DNA of 64,000 nucleotides from Anaerolineales bacterium (GTDB taxonomy: Bacteria > Chloroflexota > Anaerolineae > Anaerolineales > Villigracilaceae), in the NCBI GenBank assembly GCA_016927315.1, contig JAFGMV010000095.1, forward strand, positions 24,976 through 88,975. Reading direction: 5' to 3'. Shown one piece after another: positions 17,208-26,058 of this stretch (position 1 is the stretch's first letter; every line of letters starts with the position of its first letter). The notes under the pieces were generated by a model. That model worked only from the letters and a program-made list of their open reading frames with translations, searched no databases and was not told the origin of the DNA. A program made the position numbers and the translations under genes.

Positions 17208-18350
17208 ATGCCGATCTCCCGTTTTTCGATCCTGCATCACTTTGTCGGGCAGCCGGGCAGCGGACGGGTTCCCTACGGCGTACTGGCGTACAGCAATGGC
17301 GTTTTGTACGGAACGACCACCTATGGAGGGCCCCCGTACAAGAGCAAGCCGAAAAACCCCGACAACAAAGGCAACCTTTTCAAGGTCAATCTCAACGGCA
17401 AGGGTTTCAGGGTCCTGCACGAATTCTTCGGCGGCATCAATGACGGCTGGAAACCCTGGAGCGGGCTGGCGATCAGCGGGGACAGCCTTTACGGCAGCAC
17501 CCTCTACGGCGGGCCGCACGGCGAGTTGGGCGGCGTCCTGTATGAGGTCAAGACCGATGGCAGCGGTTTTCGCGTGCTGCGGGCTCTGGGCGGACCCGGG
17601 GACGGGTACGGGCCCTCCACCTCCCCGATCCTTTACGAGAATAGCCTTTACGGCCTGACCCGCTGGGGAGACAGGAGCACCGGGACAATCTACCGGTATG
17701 ACCTGCTTCAGGGAGTGTATCGCCAGCTGTACTGCTTCGGGGCCGACGACGGGTATGAACCGCTGGGCGCCCTGACGCCCGGCGGGGATAGCTTTCTCTA
17801 CGGCCTGGCCTGGCACGGTGGGCTGCACGACCTGGGAGTCATCTTCCGGCTGAAGACCGATGGTTCGGAATTCGAACTCCTGCATCACTTTACCGGCGGC
17901 GATCAGGGAAAATTCCCCTATGATACGCTCGCTTTCGATGGGGAGCATACGCTTTACGGTACGACCTTGGGCGCCTACGGCGACGATCCATCCGACCTGG
18001 GGACGATTTTCACCTATGACCTGTCTGGTAATCGTTATACGGTCCTGCACAAATTCGCGGGCGGATCCCGAGACAGCGGCAAACCCAACGGGAGCGTGGT
18101 GCTCTCTGCGGATGGCCGGCGGTTGTATGGCAGCACGCACGGCGACCAGGTGTGGGGCGGCAAGGAATACGGCTGCCTATATCAAATGAACATTGACGGC
18201 AGCGAGTTCGATATGCTGCATGAATTCAAGGGCAAGCTGTGGGGGGATACCCCCATGCGAACGCCCCTGTTGATCGGCGACCAATTGGTGGGGATGACGG
18301 CCTATGGCGGGAAATATAACTACGGGTGCATTTACCAATTCCAGTTGTAG
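17208..18350 (+). CDS. GloVer tandem-repeat protein
   Basis: The 380-residue protein is built almost wholly of about eight beta repeats of 40-55 residues. The repeat core reads like LYGTTTYGGP...KGNLFKVNLNGKGFRVLHEF, the pattern of GloVer repeats (TIGR03803 type), predicted to fold as a beta-propeller. There is no signal peptide or anchor in the called start (MPISRFSILHHF), so it may be cytoplasmic or start upstream; AGGAAG 7-12 nt before the ATG supports this start. A TATAAT at 17155-17160 is a possible promoter. Molecular role is unknown. Confidence 0.85.
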   Translation: MPISRFSILHHFVGQPGSGRVPYGVLAYSNGVLYGTTTYGGPPYKSKPKNPDNKGNLFKVNLNGKGFRVLHEFFGGINDGWKPWSGLAISGDSLYGSTLYGGPHGELGGVLYEVKTDGSGFRVLRALGGPGDGYGPSTSPILYENSLYGLTRWGDRSTGTIYRYDLLQGVYRQLYCFGADDGYEPLGALTPGGDSFLYGLAWHGGLHDLGVIFRLKTDGSEFELLHHFTGGDQGKFPYDTLAFDGEHTLYGTTLGAYGDDPSDLGTIFTYDLSGNRYTVLHKFAGGSRDSGKPNGSVVLSADGRRLYGSTHGDQVWGGKEYGCLYQMNIDGSEFDMLHEFKGKLWGDTPMRTPLLIGDQLVGMTAYGGKYNYGCIYQFQL

Positions 18351-18426
18351 GCAGGGATGTTAACCGCCTGCGGGCGGCGCTGGAGAATAAACATCGTATT
18401 CCCCAAACCATCGGGGTCTGTTTTAA

Positions 18427-18444
18427 AAAAGATGCGCATCTTTT
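18427..18444. terminator. 18-bp perfect palindrome between convergent genes
   Basis: AAAAGATGCGCATCTTTT is a perfect palindrome lying between the ends of the GloVer gene and the convergent HU-like gene. It carries A and T runs on opposite sides, the form expected of a weak bidirectional terminator. The GC core is only six pairs at most. Confidence 0.4.
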
Positions 18445-18615
18445 GGTTAAAATATCGGACTTTTTTGATGCCGGCAGGTAAGTGGATTTAATCGGCTGCT
18501 CAGGAAATGTTATTGCAATAACAACAAATTTGTATCCCTGCCAGCGAACAAAGGTGAGCGCGGCAGACTTTGGGCCAGAGGCTGGGATCAAATGTCCTCC
18601 CTGACACCCCCATTG

Positions 18616-19002
18616 TTACGATTTATTTCGGGTGAATTCCAGCTTCTTAAGTGCTTCCCGGAACAACCGGCCGGGTTTGAATTTTACGTTGACCCGTTGA
18701 ATGAAGGAGGCGTTGACTTCTACCTGCTCGTGTGCGCCTTTGACGCTGGCCGTCAGGCGGAGAGCGCCCAGTTCCCCCAGTTCGACGATATACCCTTGCG
18801 CCAGTTCTTGCGGGATCACGGTCAACAGCGCTTCCAGGGTGGCCAGGGCATCAGCGCTGCTGACGGTCGAGATATAGCTGATCCGTTCAGCCAGCCTGCG
18901 GAAATCCGCCCGGCCGCGGCTTTTGAGGATCGGATAGTATTTTGGTGGGGCTTCCAGATCTTGGGGGTTCCTCTTGGGGACAATCGTATATTGTACAGCC
19001 AT
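18616..19002 (-). CDS. HU-like DNA-binding protein (HU-HIG type)
   Basis: The 128-residue protein starts MAVQYTIVPKRNPQDLEAPP and matches the HU-related family common in Bacteroidetes. It has an N-terminal extension with a KRNPQD-type motif, then helices with RLAERISYISTVSSADALAT and VELGELGALRLT, then the basic arm region and KFKPGRLFREALKKLEF. Such proteins bend or coat DNA. The start is supported by AAGGAAGG upstream on the minus strand. Its close resemblance to a Bacteroidetes-style family is a possible sign of transfer. Confidence 0.85.
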   Translation of the reverse strand: MAVQYTIVPKRNPQDLEAPPKYYPILKSRGRADFRRLAERISYISTVSSADALATLEALLTVIPQELAQGYIVELGELGALRLTASVKGAHEQVEVNASFIQRVNVKFKPGRLFREALKKLEFTRNKS

Positions 19003-19096
19003 GTTTTTTTCCTTCCTGTTTGCTGTCTGTATGTGGGGGAGTATACTGCAAATTGGGGATATGTCCAGAGGCCGTTCAAGGATGAGAGAATGAAGG

Positions 19097-19137
19097 AAGA
19101 AGGTGACAGTCACTTTTGAAGCGGCCGTCACCTTCTT
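19097..19137. repeat. REP-like inverted repeat
   Basis: AAGAAGGTGAC (19097-19107) and GTCACCTTCTT (19127-19137) are perfect 11-bp inverted repeats with a 19-nt loop that itself begins AGTCACTTTT. The GGTGAC...GTCACC core resembles dispersed palindromes known from many bacteria. No transposase is nearby. Confidence 0.5.
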
Positions 19138-19247
19138 GGATGCGGGGACAAGGCATGCCGCGTCCCAACACATATTTTGGACGTGGGAAAATGGGTTTAT
19201 CTCCCCTATGTCTTGCTTTTTCGCGAGCCTTTATGAATCCGGCTTTA

Positions 19248-19937
19248 CTACCAATTGCGGGGAATCACCCACGCGTCAAAGCCTTTCAGGTCCGTGATCC
19301 GGGCGGGGTCGAAGGTCTCAGCGGTCTTGCCGACGCTGATGACATTGTCCAGGCGCAGAGAGATGGGGCGCCGGCCTTTCTCCGAATAGCACCACAGGTA
19401 ATCATAAACACTACTGTCCGTTGATTCCCCGGGTTTGATATCCAGCGGGATGGCGAAGTAGTTCTCAACCTGGTCGCCTTTGACGCTGCGGTAGCGAATG
19501 AATATCTTTTCCTTGTTCTGGATGGCCTGGGTTACCAGTTCGACATTACGGTCCACGTTAAGCCGGACGGCTTTTTCGAGCGCAGACTGGACCTCCTGTT
19601 CGTTTTTAGCGTTCAGTACTTCCTGGTTGACCTCCTGTGCGATCTTCGGATTGTCGGTCAGTGCGCCCACTTCTGAGATGGTATCGGCCTTCTTCTGGTC
19701 CAGTTTGGCTGTGATGCCTTCCTTGGAGAACTGCAGTTCCGACAGGCGGTCAACGGCCAGCAGCAGCAGGCTGGCGATGGCCACGATCCCGATGATCCAG
19801 ACGCGGTTGGTTGGGATATCCTTGTCCCCGCCCATGAGGACCTGGTACAGGGTGAAGGCATATGTACCAAAGACCAGATACTTCAGAATGGTAGAGGCCA
19901 GATTCTTTGAGTTCGGTTGATTGTCAGACGATTTCAT
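19248..19937 (-). CDS. membrane-anchored WYL-domain-like protein
   Basis: The 229-residue protein has two N-terminal transmembrane helices (about residues 15-36 and 45-64). A charged, helical middle follows (about 70-140). The C-terminal region resembles a WYL domain: KIFIRYRSVKGDQVENYFAIP, then DYLWCYSEKGRRPISLRLDN and VISVGKT. WYL domains usually sense ligands in transcription factors and in defence systems; a membrane-tethered one without a DNA-binding domain is uncommon. The start at 19937 has AAAGGA 6-7 nt upstream; earlier in-frame ATGs lack this. It is divergent from a large helicase gene. Confidence 0.6.
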   Translation of the reverse strand: MKSSDNQPNSKNLASTILKYLVFGTYAFTLYQVLMGGDKDIPTNRVWIIGIVAIASLLLLAVDRLSELQFSKEGITAKLDQKKADTISEVGALTDNPKIAQEVNQEVLNAKNEQEVQSALEKAVRLNVDRNVELVTQAIQNKEKIFIRYRSVKGDQVENYFAIPLDIKPGESTDSSVYDYLWCYSEKGRRPISLRLDNVISVGKTAETFDPARITDLKGFDAWVIPRNW

Positions 19938-20075
19938 ATCGTATCCTTTGCACACCAGATCGGATATTGTTTCATTCATTATACGATATTCTTTCATGAT
20001 GAGGTTGGATCGGGATGGCTGCTTTTGATATTTAGGCCGGCAGGGGAAAAGGGATCGAGGAGAGAAGACAGCAGT

Positions 20076-20103
20076 TTGATATGGAGGCAATTTATGCAAT
20101 AAT
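20076..20103 (+). promoter_or_regulatory. possible promoter of the helicase-nuclease gene
   Basis: TTGATA (20076-20081) and AATAAT (20098-20103) are spaced 16 nt. The implied transcript start near 20110 lies downstream of the longest possible start codon (20081). This supports the shorter start at 20162. Confidence 0.4.
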
Positions 20104-20161
20104 GATATTGAAACCCGGCAGAAAATTATTGTGCCTGCTTATGCCGGGCCAGGAGGGCCGC

Positions 20162-23100
20162 ATGACCGTTCGTACACCGGATGAAACCTTTGATCTAGAG
20201 CAATTTCTGGAGCAACTCCCATTATGGGAGCCGCAGCGTGCCTCTGTTGAGTGTATGCGTAATTACATTTGGGCTTACCAGGGCGGCGAGGTGACAGAGT
20301 CTGCAATGGTTCATATGCCCACCGGAAGCGGTAAGACAGGCGTTATTGCAACCCTGGCGCGTTTTCTCGAAGAGGTTGGTTGTGTTCTGGTCTTGACTCC
20401 CCGCGTGGCACTAAGGGAGCAATTATTTCGGGATATCGATCACAGGTTTTATGAGCACCTTGATCCTTCACCGGATATTGAAAAATTGCCAAAGGACGTT
20501 GTCCAGGTTAAAAGCCGGGAAAGGGTTCTGGATCTTGAAAATATCGATGCGACCGTTTTAATCTCTACGATCCAGATGATTTCGAATATGAGTAAAGATA
20601 CTCGCAATGGAAAGGAATGGGATACACTGCTTGCGCATGTATCCCTGGTGATCATTGATGAGGGTCATTGTGAACCCGCTTCATTCTGGAGTACGTGTAT
20701 TCGTTCTTTTAAAACACCCAAGATAATTTTTACAGCCACTCCATTTAGGAACGACCTGAAATATTTTGATATAAACACTGACTACCTATATAGTTATACC
20801 TTTCACCATGCCCTGGAAGACCGTATTTTGAGAGAGGTAGATTTTATCGAGATGAAAAGGACAAAAGATCCTGAAAAATTCATTGATCAGCTGCTTGATT
20901 TTTATGACAGAAAATTCAGGGGAGAGGAAGAAAACCAGGTGCGCGTGATCATTCGGTGTGATTCGCGCGAAGAAATTCGACAAATTAAACACATCCTTGT
21001 CGAGCGAAGGCGAAGTTGTATCGCCATCCATGAGACATTTACGGATGACGATGATGGATATGAACGCAGACAGGTTCCGGAAATATCAAAAGAAAAGGAT
21101 ATTGAGGCCACTTTCTGGATTCACCAATTCAAACTCCAGGAGGGGATCGATGATTCCAGATTCCAGGTGCTGGCGCCATTCGACCCGATCCGGGACGGGC
21201 GGGCTTTAATCCAGCAGATCGGACGTATTATCCGCAATCCCACCCGTGACCCGGATGCGAAGGGGTATGTATTGGATTTTTCGGGTGGTCAACAGCAGGA
21301 TATCTGGCGCGGGTTCGTTAACTATGACAAAGCTTTGACCAGATACGGAATCAAAGCCTTTAAAATGGCGACAGGCTCCGGGTGGTTAACGGAATTGTTT
21401 GAAGCCCAACCGCTGCTTACTTATATCGAACATCGTTTTCGTCGTCCGGTGGATATCGAGAAAATAAATCCAGGAACAGACCTGGACCTGCCGCGGATGG
21501 TCAACCTGCGGTATGTTGAGCGTGGTTTTCGTCTCGCAAATTTGTGTGCTCATCTGGAAAAGGAGTTCAAAGATAACGATCGCACCTTTAGCCGTTATGA
21601 GGTTGGTGAAGCCATCATTTATGTTTATGTAACCATCAACAATTCGCCTTTATTGACCAGGCATTATTTCCTGGAGCCAAAATTAGGGGTTACCTATCTG
21701 CGCCTGATGAAAAAACCCGCTGCGGGTAATGAAAAACAAATCCTGGCCTTTTATGACAGCTCTGGCCATCTCCCTATTCGATATGATGAAGTCCGGTTGG
21801 GCAGCGCAGTCGAGTCCATCAGGCTTAAACGGCTTTTTAGCAATGATTATAGAAGTTGTTTAACCAATGTGTCCCTGCGGAATTCAAACCTGGGAACAAT
21901 TGCCATTCGCGCCCGTACGATCTCAGCGGCGGATATTTACGATACCGTCTCTGCCTTTGATGATCATGCCCAGATTTGCAGTAATGTAACCGGGTACAGC
22001 TGGGAGCAGGAGGATTTCGAAAAAACCGGCAGGTCATTACGTCGTTACCTGGGTTTTCAAAGAGGCCGAATTTCTGAAGCCAGTGAACGCTGCGGGTTAT
22101 CTGGATATGAAAGCTGGCTTTCTACTGTTGCAGGCACAATTCGTGCTCCCAGGAATTTGCTCCCAGCCTTTCGCCGTTATGCCATTGATGCGGCAGATGT
22201 CGCCGATGGTACACCCAGACATATTTTATTGGACTTGTTAGAAGTCCAGGATTTTTTCGAAACCGTTGGGAAGAAAAAAGAGCCAATGATGATCCAGGAC
22301 GTGTCCTGTGAGGTGACCAAAGGATCGTTTGAAGTCATTGCAAATCGAAAAAAGTGTAAAGTGCATGTTGGTTATGATAAAAAGCGCCGACGATATCATC
22401 TGGATTCCAAGGATATTGATGAACTGTATCGAAACATCCGGGAGAATGATGATCGTGGGTTGATCACATACCTCAATCAGGAACAATCGTTCCGGATCAT
22501 TCCCAATACCGAAGAAGTAATTTACACAATGGGTGAGTTTTACCAACCGATGTTCAAGGTTGGTAAAAGTTTTGACCCGCACTTGTTTGAAGTCAGTCAG
22601 GTGCTGGTTCCGGCGCCGATATTGGCTGAGGTCGCCAGTGAGAAAGGAGAACCGCCTGATCCATCCGGATGGGCCAGGGACACTTTATTTGGCGTGATCG
22701 ACAACCTGGGCAAACCTTTCAAAGAGGAAGACCAGCTTAAATTCGAAACAATTGACAATCAGGGGAATAAAGCTTTTCTTCATGAGTACTTTGGCGAACC
22801 GGATATTGTTGTCTGTGATGATATGGGCACGGAAGCGGCAGATTTCATCCTGGCCGATTCGCAGAAGCGGCGGGTGGTATTTATTCATGCCAAAGGAAAC
22901 CCAAAATTAAAGCCTGCATCAGCGAGTGCACTGCAGGATGTGGTCGGACAGGCGACCAAGAATATCAATTTTCTGGGGATGTTCAACGAGACACTGCCCA
23001 AGAACCTGGGGCGTTGGGATGAGCCCTGGATGGGTCCCAAGGGTACCTGCGTCAACAAGCGGATTCGGGCTGGGGCGGCCACGGGAAAAGAAACCTGGGA

Positions 23101-23308
23101 GCAGATCCAGAAGATCATCCATCACCCGCTGGCCGACCGGGAAGTCTGGTTGTTCATGGGGAAGACCCTGTCGAAGAGCAGGTTTGAAGAATTACTAAAG
23201 ATGTCGCCTCCGGGAGCGGAAGCTCTCCAGGGCGCTTACCTGCTGTTTGCTACGATGACCAACGTGGCCTCTGTAGGCGCCAAGCTGCGAGTGTTCTGTT
23301 ATCCATAA
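20162..23308 (+). CDS. large SF2 helicase with C-terminal PD-(D/E)XK-like region, candidate defence protein
   Basis: The 1048-residue protein has an N-terminal superfamily 2 helicase: Walker A MPTGSGKTG (about residues 51-59), DEGH box (about 166-169), TATPF (about 191-195), QQIGRIIRNP motif VI (about 350). The middle 450 residues match no family I recognise. Near the C-terminus GEPDIVVCDD, then VVFIHAKGN, then SALQDVVGQATKNI resemble the D...xxK...Q core of a PD-(D/E)XK nuclease; the usual Glu of ExK is Ala (HAK). The ATG at 20162 has AGGAGG 5 nt upstream. By eye the first two thirds are AT-richer than the neighbours, as in transferred genes. Family-level identity is unknown. Confidence 0.8.
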   Translation: MTVRTPDETFDLEQFLEQLPLWEPQRASVECMRNYIWAYQGGEVTESAMVHMPTGSGKTGVIATLARFLEEVGCVLVLTPRVALREQLFRDIDHRFYEHLDPSPDIEKLPKDVVQVKSRERVLDLENIDATVLISTIQMISNMSKDTRNGKEWDTLLAHVSLVIIDEGHCEPASFWSTCIRSFKTPKIIFTATPFRNDLKYFDINTDYLYSYTFHHALEDRILREVDFIEMKRTKDPEKFIDQLLDFYDRKFRGEEENQVRVIIRCDSREEIRQIKHILVERRRSCIAIHETFTDDDDGYERRQVPEISKEKDIEATFWIHQFKLQEGIDDSRFQVLAPFDPIRDGRALIQQIGRIIRNPTRDPDAKGYVLDFSGGQQQDIWRGFVNYDKALTRYGIKAFKMATGSGWLTELFEAQPLLTYIEHRFRRPVDIEKINPGTDLDLPRMVNLRYVERGFRLANLCAHLEKEFKDNDRTFSRYEVGEAIIYVYVTINNSPLLTRHYFLEPKLGVTYLRLMKKPAAGNEKQILAFYDSSGHLPIRYDEVRLGSAVESIRLKRLFSNDYRSCLTNVSLRNSNLGTIAIRARTISAADIYDTVSAFDDHAQICSNVTGYSWEQEDFEKTGRSLRRYLGFQRGRISEASERCGLSGYESWLSTVAGTIRAPRNLLPAFRRYAIDAADVADGTPRHILLDLLEVQDFFETVGKKKEPMMIQDVSCEVTKGSFEVIANRKKCKVHVGYDKKRRRYHLDSKDIDELYRNIRENDDRGLITYLNQEQSFRIIPNTEEVIYTMGEFYQPMFKVGKSFDPHLFEVSQVLVPAPILAEVASEKGEPPDPSGWARDTLFGVIDNLGKPFKEEDQLKFETIDNQGNKAFLHEYFGEPDIVVCDDMGTEAADFILADSQKRRVVFIHAKGNPKLKPASASALQDVVGQATKNINFLGMFNETLPKNLGRWDEPWMGPKGTCVNKRIRAGAATGKETWEQIQKIIHHPLADREVWLFMGKTLSKSRFEELLKMSPPGAEALQGAYLLFATMTNVASVGAKLRVFCYP

Positions 23309-23349
23309 GGCAGCACCACCGCACTGAAGAAAGGCCGGCTCTACACTAA

Positions 23350-23380
23350 AAGCCGCATCTCTTGCACCGAGATGCGGCTT
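23350..23380. terminator. 12-bp hairpin between convergent genes
   Basis: AAGCCGCATCTC (23350-23361) pairs perfectly with GAGATGCGGCTT (23369-23380). It separates the ends of the helicase (plus) and lipid-kinase (minus) genes. U-tails are short on both strands, so a bidirectional terminator is probable rather than certain. Confidence 0.6.
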
Positions 23381-23410
23381 GATAAACAATGGTTGTTTCA
23401 GGTTGGAGAG

Positions 23411-24298
23411 CTACACCAGCACCTCAATCGCATGTTTCAACATCTTGACGTCGATCGGGCTGCTGCCGACCAATTCCCCGTCGATGTTCAGGATATGGTC
23501 AACTTGCGGGACAATGGAAAATTCCCTGGCCTGGAAGTACTGAACCGCGGGATCGCCGATGTGCTTGCCGTCGAAGATCTGGGTAAACAGGGAGAGCAGT
23601 TTCAACCGCCCGGCTTTACGGACGATCAGCAGGTCGATCAGACCGTCATCCACCTCGGCCAGGGGGGCAAGCTTCATACCGTTCCCGGCGTAGATAGTGT
23701 TGCAGCCCAGGATGAAGCCATAATCCCCGGCGATCTTCTGGTCGTCGATGCGGATCTTTGCCAGGCGCATTTTGTTGCGCATAACCTCGATGATCGAAGC
23801 CAGGTTATAGCGCTGCCCACCAGCCCAACGCAGGTTCTCAGCGGTGATGTTGATATCCGTTGGCAGTCCCCAGCCGACGATGTTGAAGCCGTATATGATC
23901 TCCCCGGCGGCATCTACTTCAGCGATATCGATCTTGCGCCGTTTGCCGCTCAGGATACGGGCTGTAGCTTCGACCGGATCCAGGCAGTCGATCGTGCGCA
24001 TAAAGGAATTGCCTGTTCCGCCGGTCACCAGCCCGATTGGCAGCCTTTGGCCATCTTCACGGGTCAGCATGCCGTTCAACAACTCATGCATAGTGCCATC
24101 ACCGCCGATAGCGCACAGGCCATCGTAGCCCTTGAAATCCAGGTCGTTGGCCATGACCCGGGCATGTCCGGCGTAGCGAGTTTCTTTGATATCCAGTTGT
24201 GCACCGCCGGCTTCGAAAACCGGGCGGACCTTTTCCAGGATCGCCGGCCCTCGCTGGTTGCCCCCGTGCGGATTTACGATCAGATAATATTTTCCCAT
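23411..24298 (-). CDS. diacylglycerol kinase / sphingosine kinase-like lipid kinase
   Basis: The 295-residue DagK-catalytic-domain protein shows IVNPHGGNQRG at the start, the nucleotide loop CAIGGDGTMHELLNGM, and GLVTGGTGNSFMRT. It ends with the typical INIDGELV-type strand (here LNIDGELVGSSPIDVKML). The family phosphorylates lipid alcohols such as diacylglycerol using ATP; substrate choice cannot be read here. It is probably a peripheral membrane enzyme. GAGGCG upstream of the ATG supports the start. Confidence 0.9.
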   Translation of the reverse strand: MGKYYLIVNPHGGNQRGPAILEKVRPVFEAGGAQLDIKETRYAGHARVMANDLDFKGYDGLCAIGGDGTMHELLNGMLTREDGQRLPIGLVTGGTGNSFMRTIDCLDPVEATARILSGKRRKIDIAEVDAAGEIIYGFNIVGWGLPTDINITAENLRWAGGQRYNLASIIEVMRNKMRLAKIRIDDQKIAGDYGFILGCNTIYAGNGMKLAPLAEVDDGLIDLLIVRKAGRLKLLSLFTQIFDGKHIGDPAVQYFQAREFSIVPQVDHILNIDGELVGSSPIDVKMLKHAIEVLV

Positions 24299-24363
24299 AG
24301 TCGCCTCAAGTGATTAAAGTTGGATCCACATAGTTTTATAACACACAATTGATGTTTGCGTTC

Positions 24364-25293
24364 TCAGTTGGCGTGGAATTTTTTGGACACTTTCGATCCA
24401 TTGAGCAGCACCAGGCTGCCTTCCTGGACCCCTGAAAGGGAAGCCATGTGCTTACATTTGATCCGCAGCAGGAAGAAAAGCCTTTCATTGGCTTCCGGGA
24501 GCAGGGTCTCGTAGTTTCCCTGGCCTTTTGAAATGATCACATCCGCTGCAGCGAAGTGCTGCCTGAATATGCGGCTGCTTTCAGGCAGGATGGTGCCCGG
24601 GTAAACGCTGCCGCTGGAGATGCAAGCTGCGACTTGAGAGAAGCCTGTTTCGTGCGCGTCCTGCAGGGTCGCGTCGTTGATGATCGGTCTATCCCTGAAG
24701 GCGGCGGTAACTTCTATCTGGGGGTATTTTCGCCGGATCTCCCGGATGAAGAGCATATCGAAGATGATTTCCCCGCAATTATCACAGACATATAAGAGCG
24801 TTGAGGCGCGGCGCAGTTTCTCGTGAAGTTCTTTAATATCATACCAGTCGAACGAAGGTTTATGCAGGGCTTGAAGTTCTGCTTCGACGTTCAACCCGCG
24901 GCTGTTCTTGGCGCCAAAGTCGATAATATTCCCGGCGGCGGCAATATGCAGGCTGGTTTCCAGGGGTGTCTGGCTGGCCTGTATGGTTTGCTTGAATTGT
25001 TCAGCATACTGGAGGGCGACCTGGTTAGACTTTTGCTTGATCTCTGCATATAGATCGAATTCAGGCCCCTTCCCCATTTCTTCCAGGATCGTATCGGTGA
25101 TGCGGCGGATGATGTGCTGTGCCAGCAAGGGTTTTTTCTCCGACTCTTCCAGGATCGCCTGGGTGGCTTTCAGGACACGCGCGGACTGCTGGGTTGTGAG
25201 TTTGGCCAGCTTGATGGTCGCTTTGACCTGGTCGAGGATGCAGGGGTGACAGTCGGGGACAAAAATCATCTGGTAATTTTGCTGTAATGTCAT
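24364..25293 (-). CDS. DUF89 damage-control phosphatase-like protein
   Basis: The 309-residue protein is of the DUF89/ARMT1 type. It shows the N-terminal Cys motif DCHPCILDQ, then LLYVCDNCGEIIFDML with the metal-binding Asp-Asn, and VIISKGQGNYETL near the C-terminus with the catalytic Asp region before it. Subfamily I members, common in prokaryotes, are metal-dependent phosphatases thought to remove damaged or overflow phosphometabolites. The gene is flanked by a hairpin at 25325-25355. The neighbours suggest no specific substrate. Confidence 0.87.
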   Translation of the reverse strand: MTLQQNYQMIFVPDCHPCILDQVKATIKLAKLTTQQSARVLKATQAILEESEKKPLLAQHIIRRITDTILEEMGKGPEFDLYAEIKQKSNQVALQYAEQFKQTIQASQTPLETSLHIAAAGNIIDFGAKNSRGLNVEAELQALHKPSFDWYDIKELHEKLRRASTLLYVCDNCGEIIFDMLFIREIRRKYPQIEVTAAFRDRPIINDATLQDAHETGFSQVAACISSGSVYPGTILPESSRIFRQHFAAADVIISKGQGNYETLLPEANERLFFLLRIKCKHMASLSGVQEGSLVLLNGSKVSKKFHAN

Positions 25294-25324
25294 TGGTAAG
25301 TGTCCTTGTTCTGGAATGTGAACT

Positions 25325-25355
25325 GAGCGCCTGGCAAATCTTTCGCCAGGCGCTC
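25325..25355. terminator. strong GC hairpin between HXXEE and DUF89 genes
   Basis: GAGCGCCTGGC (25325-25335) pairs perfectly with GCCAGGCGCTC (25345-25355). It lies after the HXXEE gene on the minus strand and just upstream of the DUF89 gene. No U-run follows on the minus strand, so read-through control or mRNA stabilisation is equally possible. Confidence 0.5.
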
Positions 25356-25440
25356 ATATTGTACTATTATTATGGGTGATTTCTCTTAGTCTGAGCGCAT
25401 TCTTCGCTGTGTCCCAATTCCGTTCAGGGACCTGGTTGTT

Positions 25441-26001
25441 TCAGGCGTTGATCCTCAGGACCTTGCCGGCGAACCAATCGCCGATCTTGTAGATGCCATG
25501 GATCAGGGGCAGGGTGCGTTTCCCGTAGATGACGGTTTGCGCCAGGTTCAATCCCAGGATACCCAGCCACAGCATCAGGTACCACAGCGGTGCGTATTCT
25601 TGCTGTACGTATCGCCAGACCAGCAGGCTGCCCAGGGGGAGCAGCAGCAGGACTGCGGTTACCAACCCGGGGGCATACTGCCTGAAATAAACGCTCCAAT
25701 AGACATGCTGCAGGGCGTTTCCGCAGGCCAGGATCACTGCTGGTAAGAACACCCAGGCCGCCGCAGCAGGCGTCCCGGGCAGCGTACCTGCGGCAGCCCA
25801 AAGGATCGCCGCGAGGCTGATGAAGATGATCCAGCCACGGGCGTTCCGTGTGTTCGAAGCCGCCGGCATGTTGATGAAGTTGCGATGTTCAAAGTCGGCG
25901 ATATTCCATTCTTCCAGTTCGTGAATAATAAAGGACAAGATGAACAGCCACAGCAGGTTCATGAAACTGAGACTTCCAAGGGTATGAATTATAGCGATCA
26001 T
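25441..26001 (-). CDS. HXXEE-domain membrane protein
   Basis: The 186-residue protein has about five membrane helices. The family motif HELEEW sits at the end of the first helix (about residues 27-32), followed by a soluble loop, and a second His-containing helix (ALQHVYWSVYF) lies mid-protein. The HXXEE family (PF13787) has a suspected membrane-bound metal or hydrolase role; function is unknown. The start at 26001 is chosen for the strong AAAGGAG 6 nt upstream. An 18-bp palindrome lies 58-75 nt upstream of it. Confidence 0.8.
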   Translation of the reverse strand: MIAIIHTLGSLSFMNLLWLFILSFIIHELEEWNIADFEHRNFINMPAASNTRNARGWIIFISLAAILWAAAGTLPGTPAAAAWVFLPAVILACGNALQHVYWSVYFRQYAPGLVTAVLLLLPLGSLLVWRYVQQEYAPLWYLMLWLGILGLNLAQTVIYGKRTLPLIHGIYKIGDWFAGKVLRINA

Positions 26002-26058
26002 GTTGTACTCCTTTGATAAATTCATTTCACCAAAGATAACATCGAGTAAAAATAATTT

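Noticed and set aside
17160..18140. 326-residue minus frame opposite the GloVer gene
   Set aside because: The plus frame carries clear repeats; the minus frame is a codon-pattern shadow.
23372..24313. 313-residue plus frame opposite the lipid kinase
   Set aside because: The lipid kinase is clear on the minus strand; no domain is seen on the plus.
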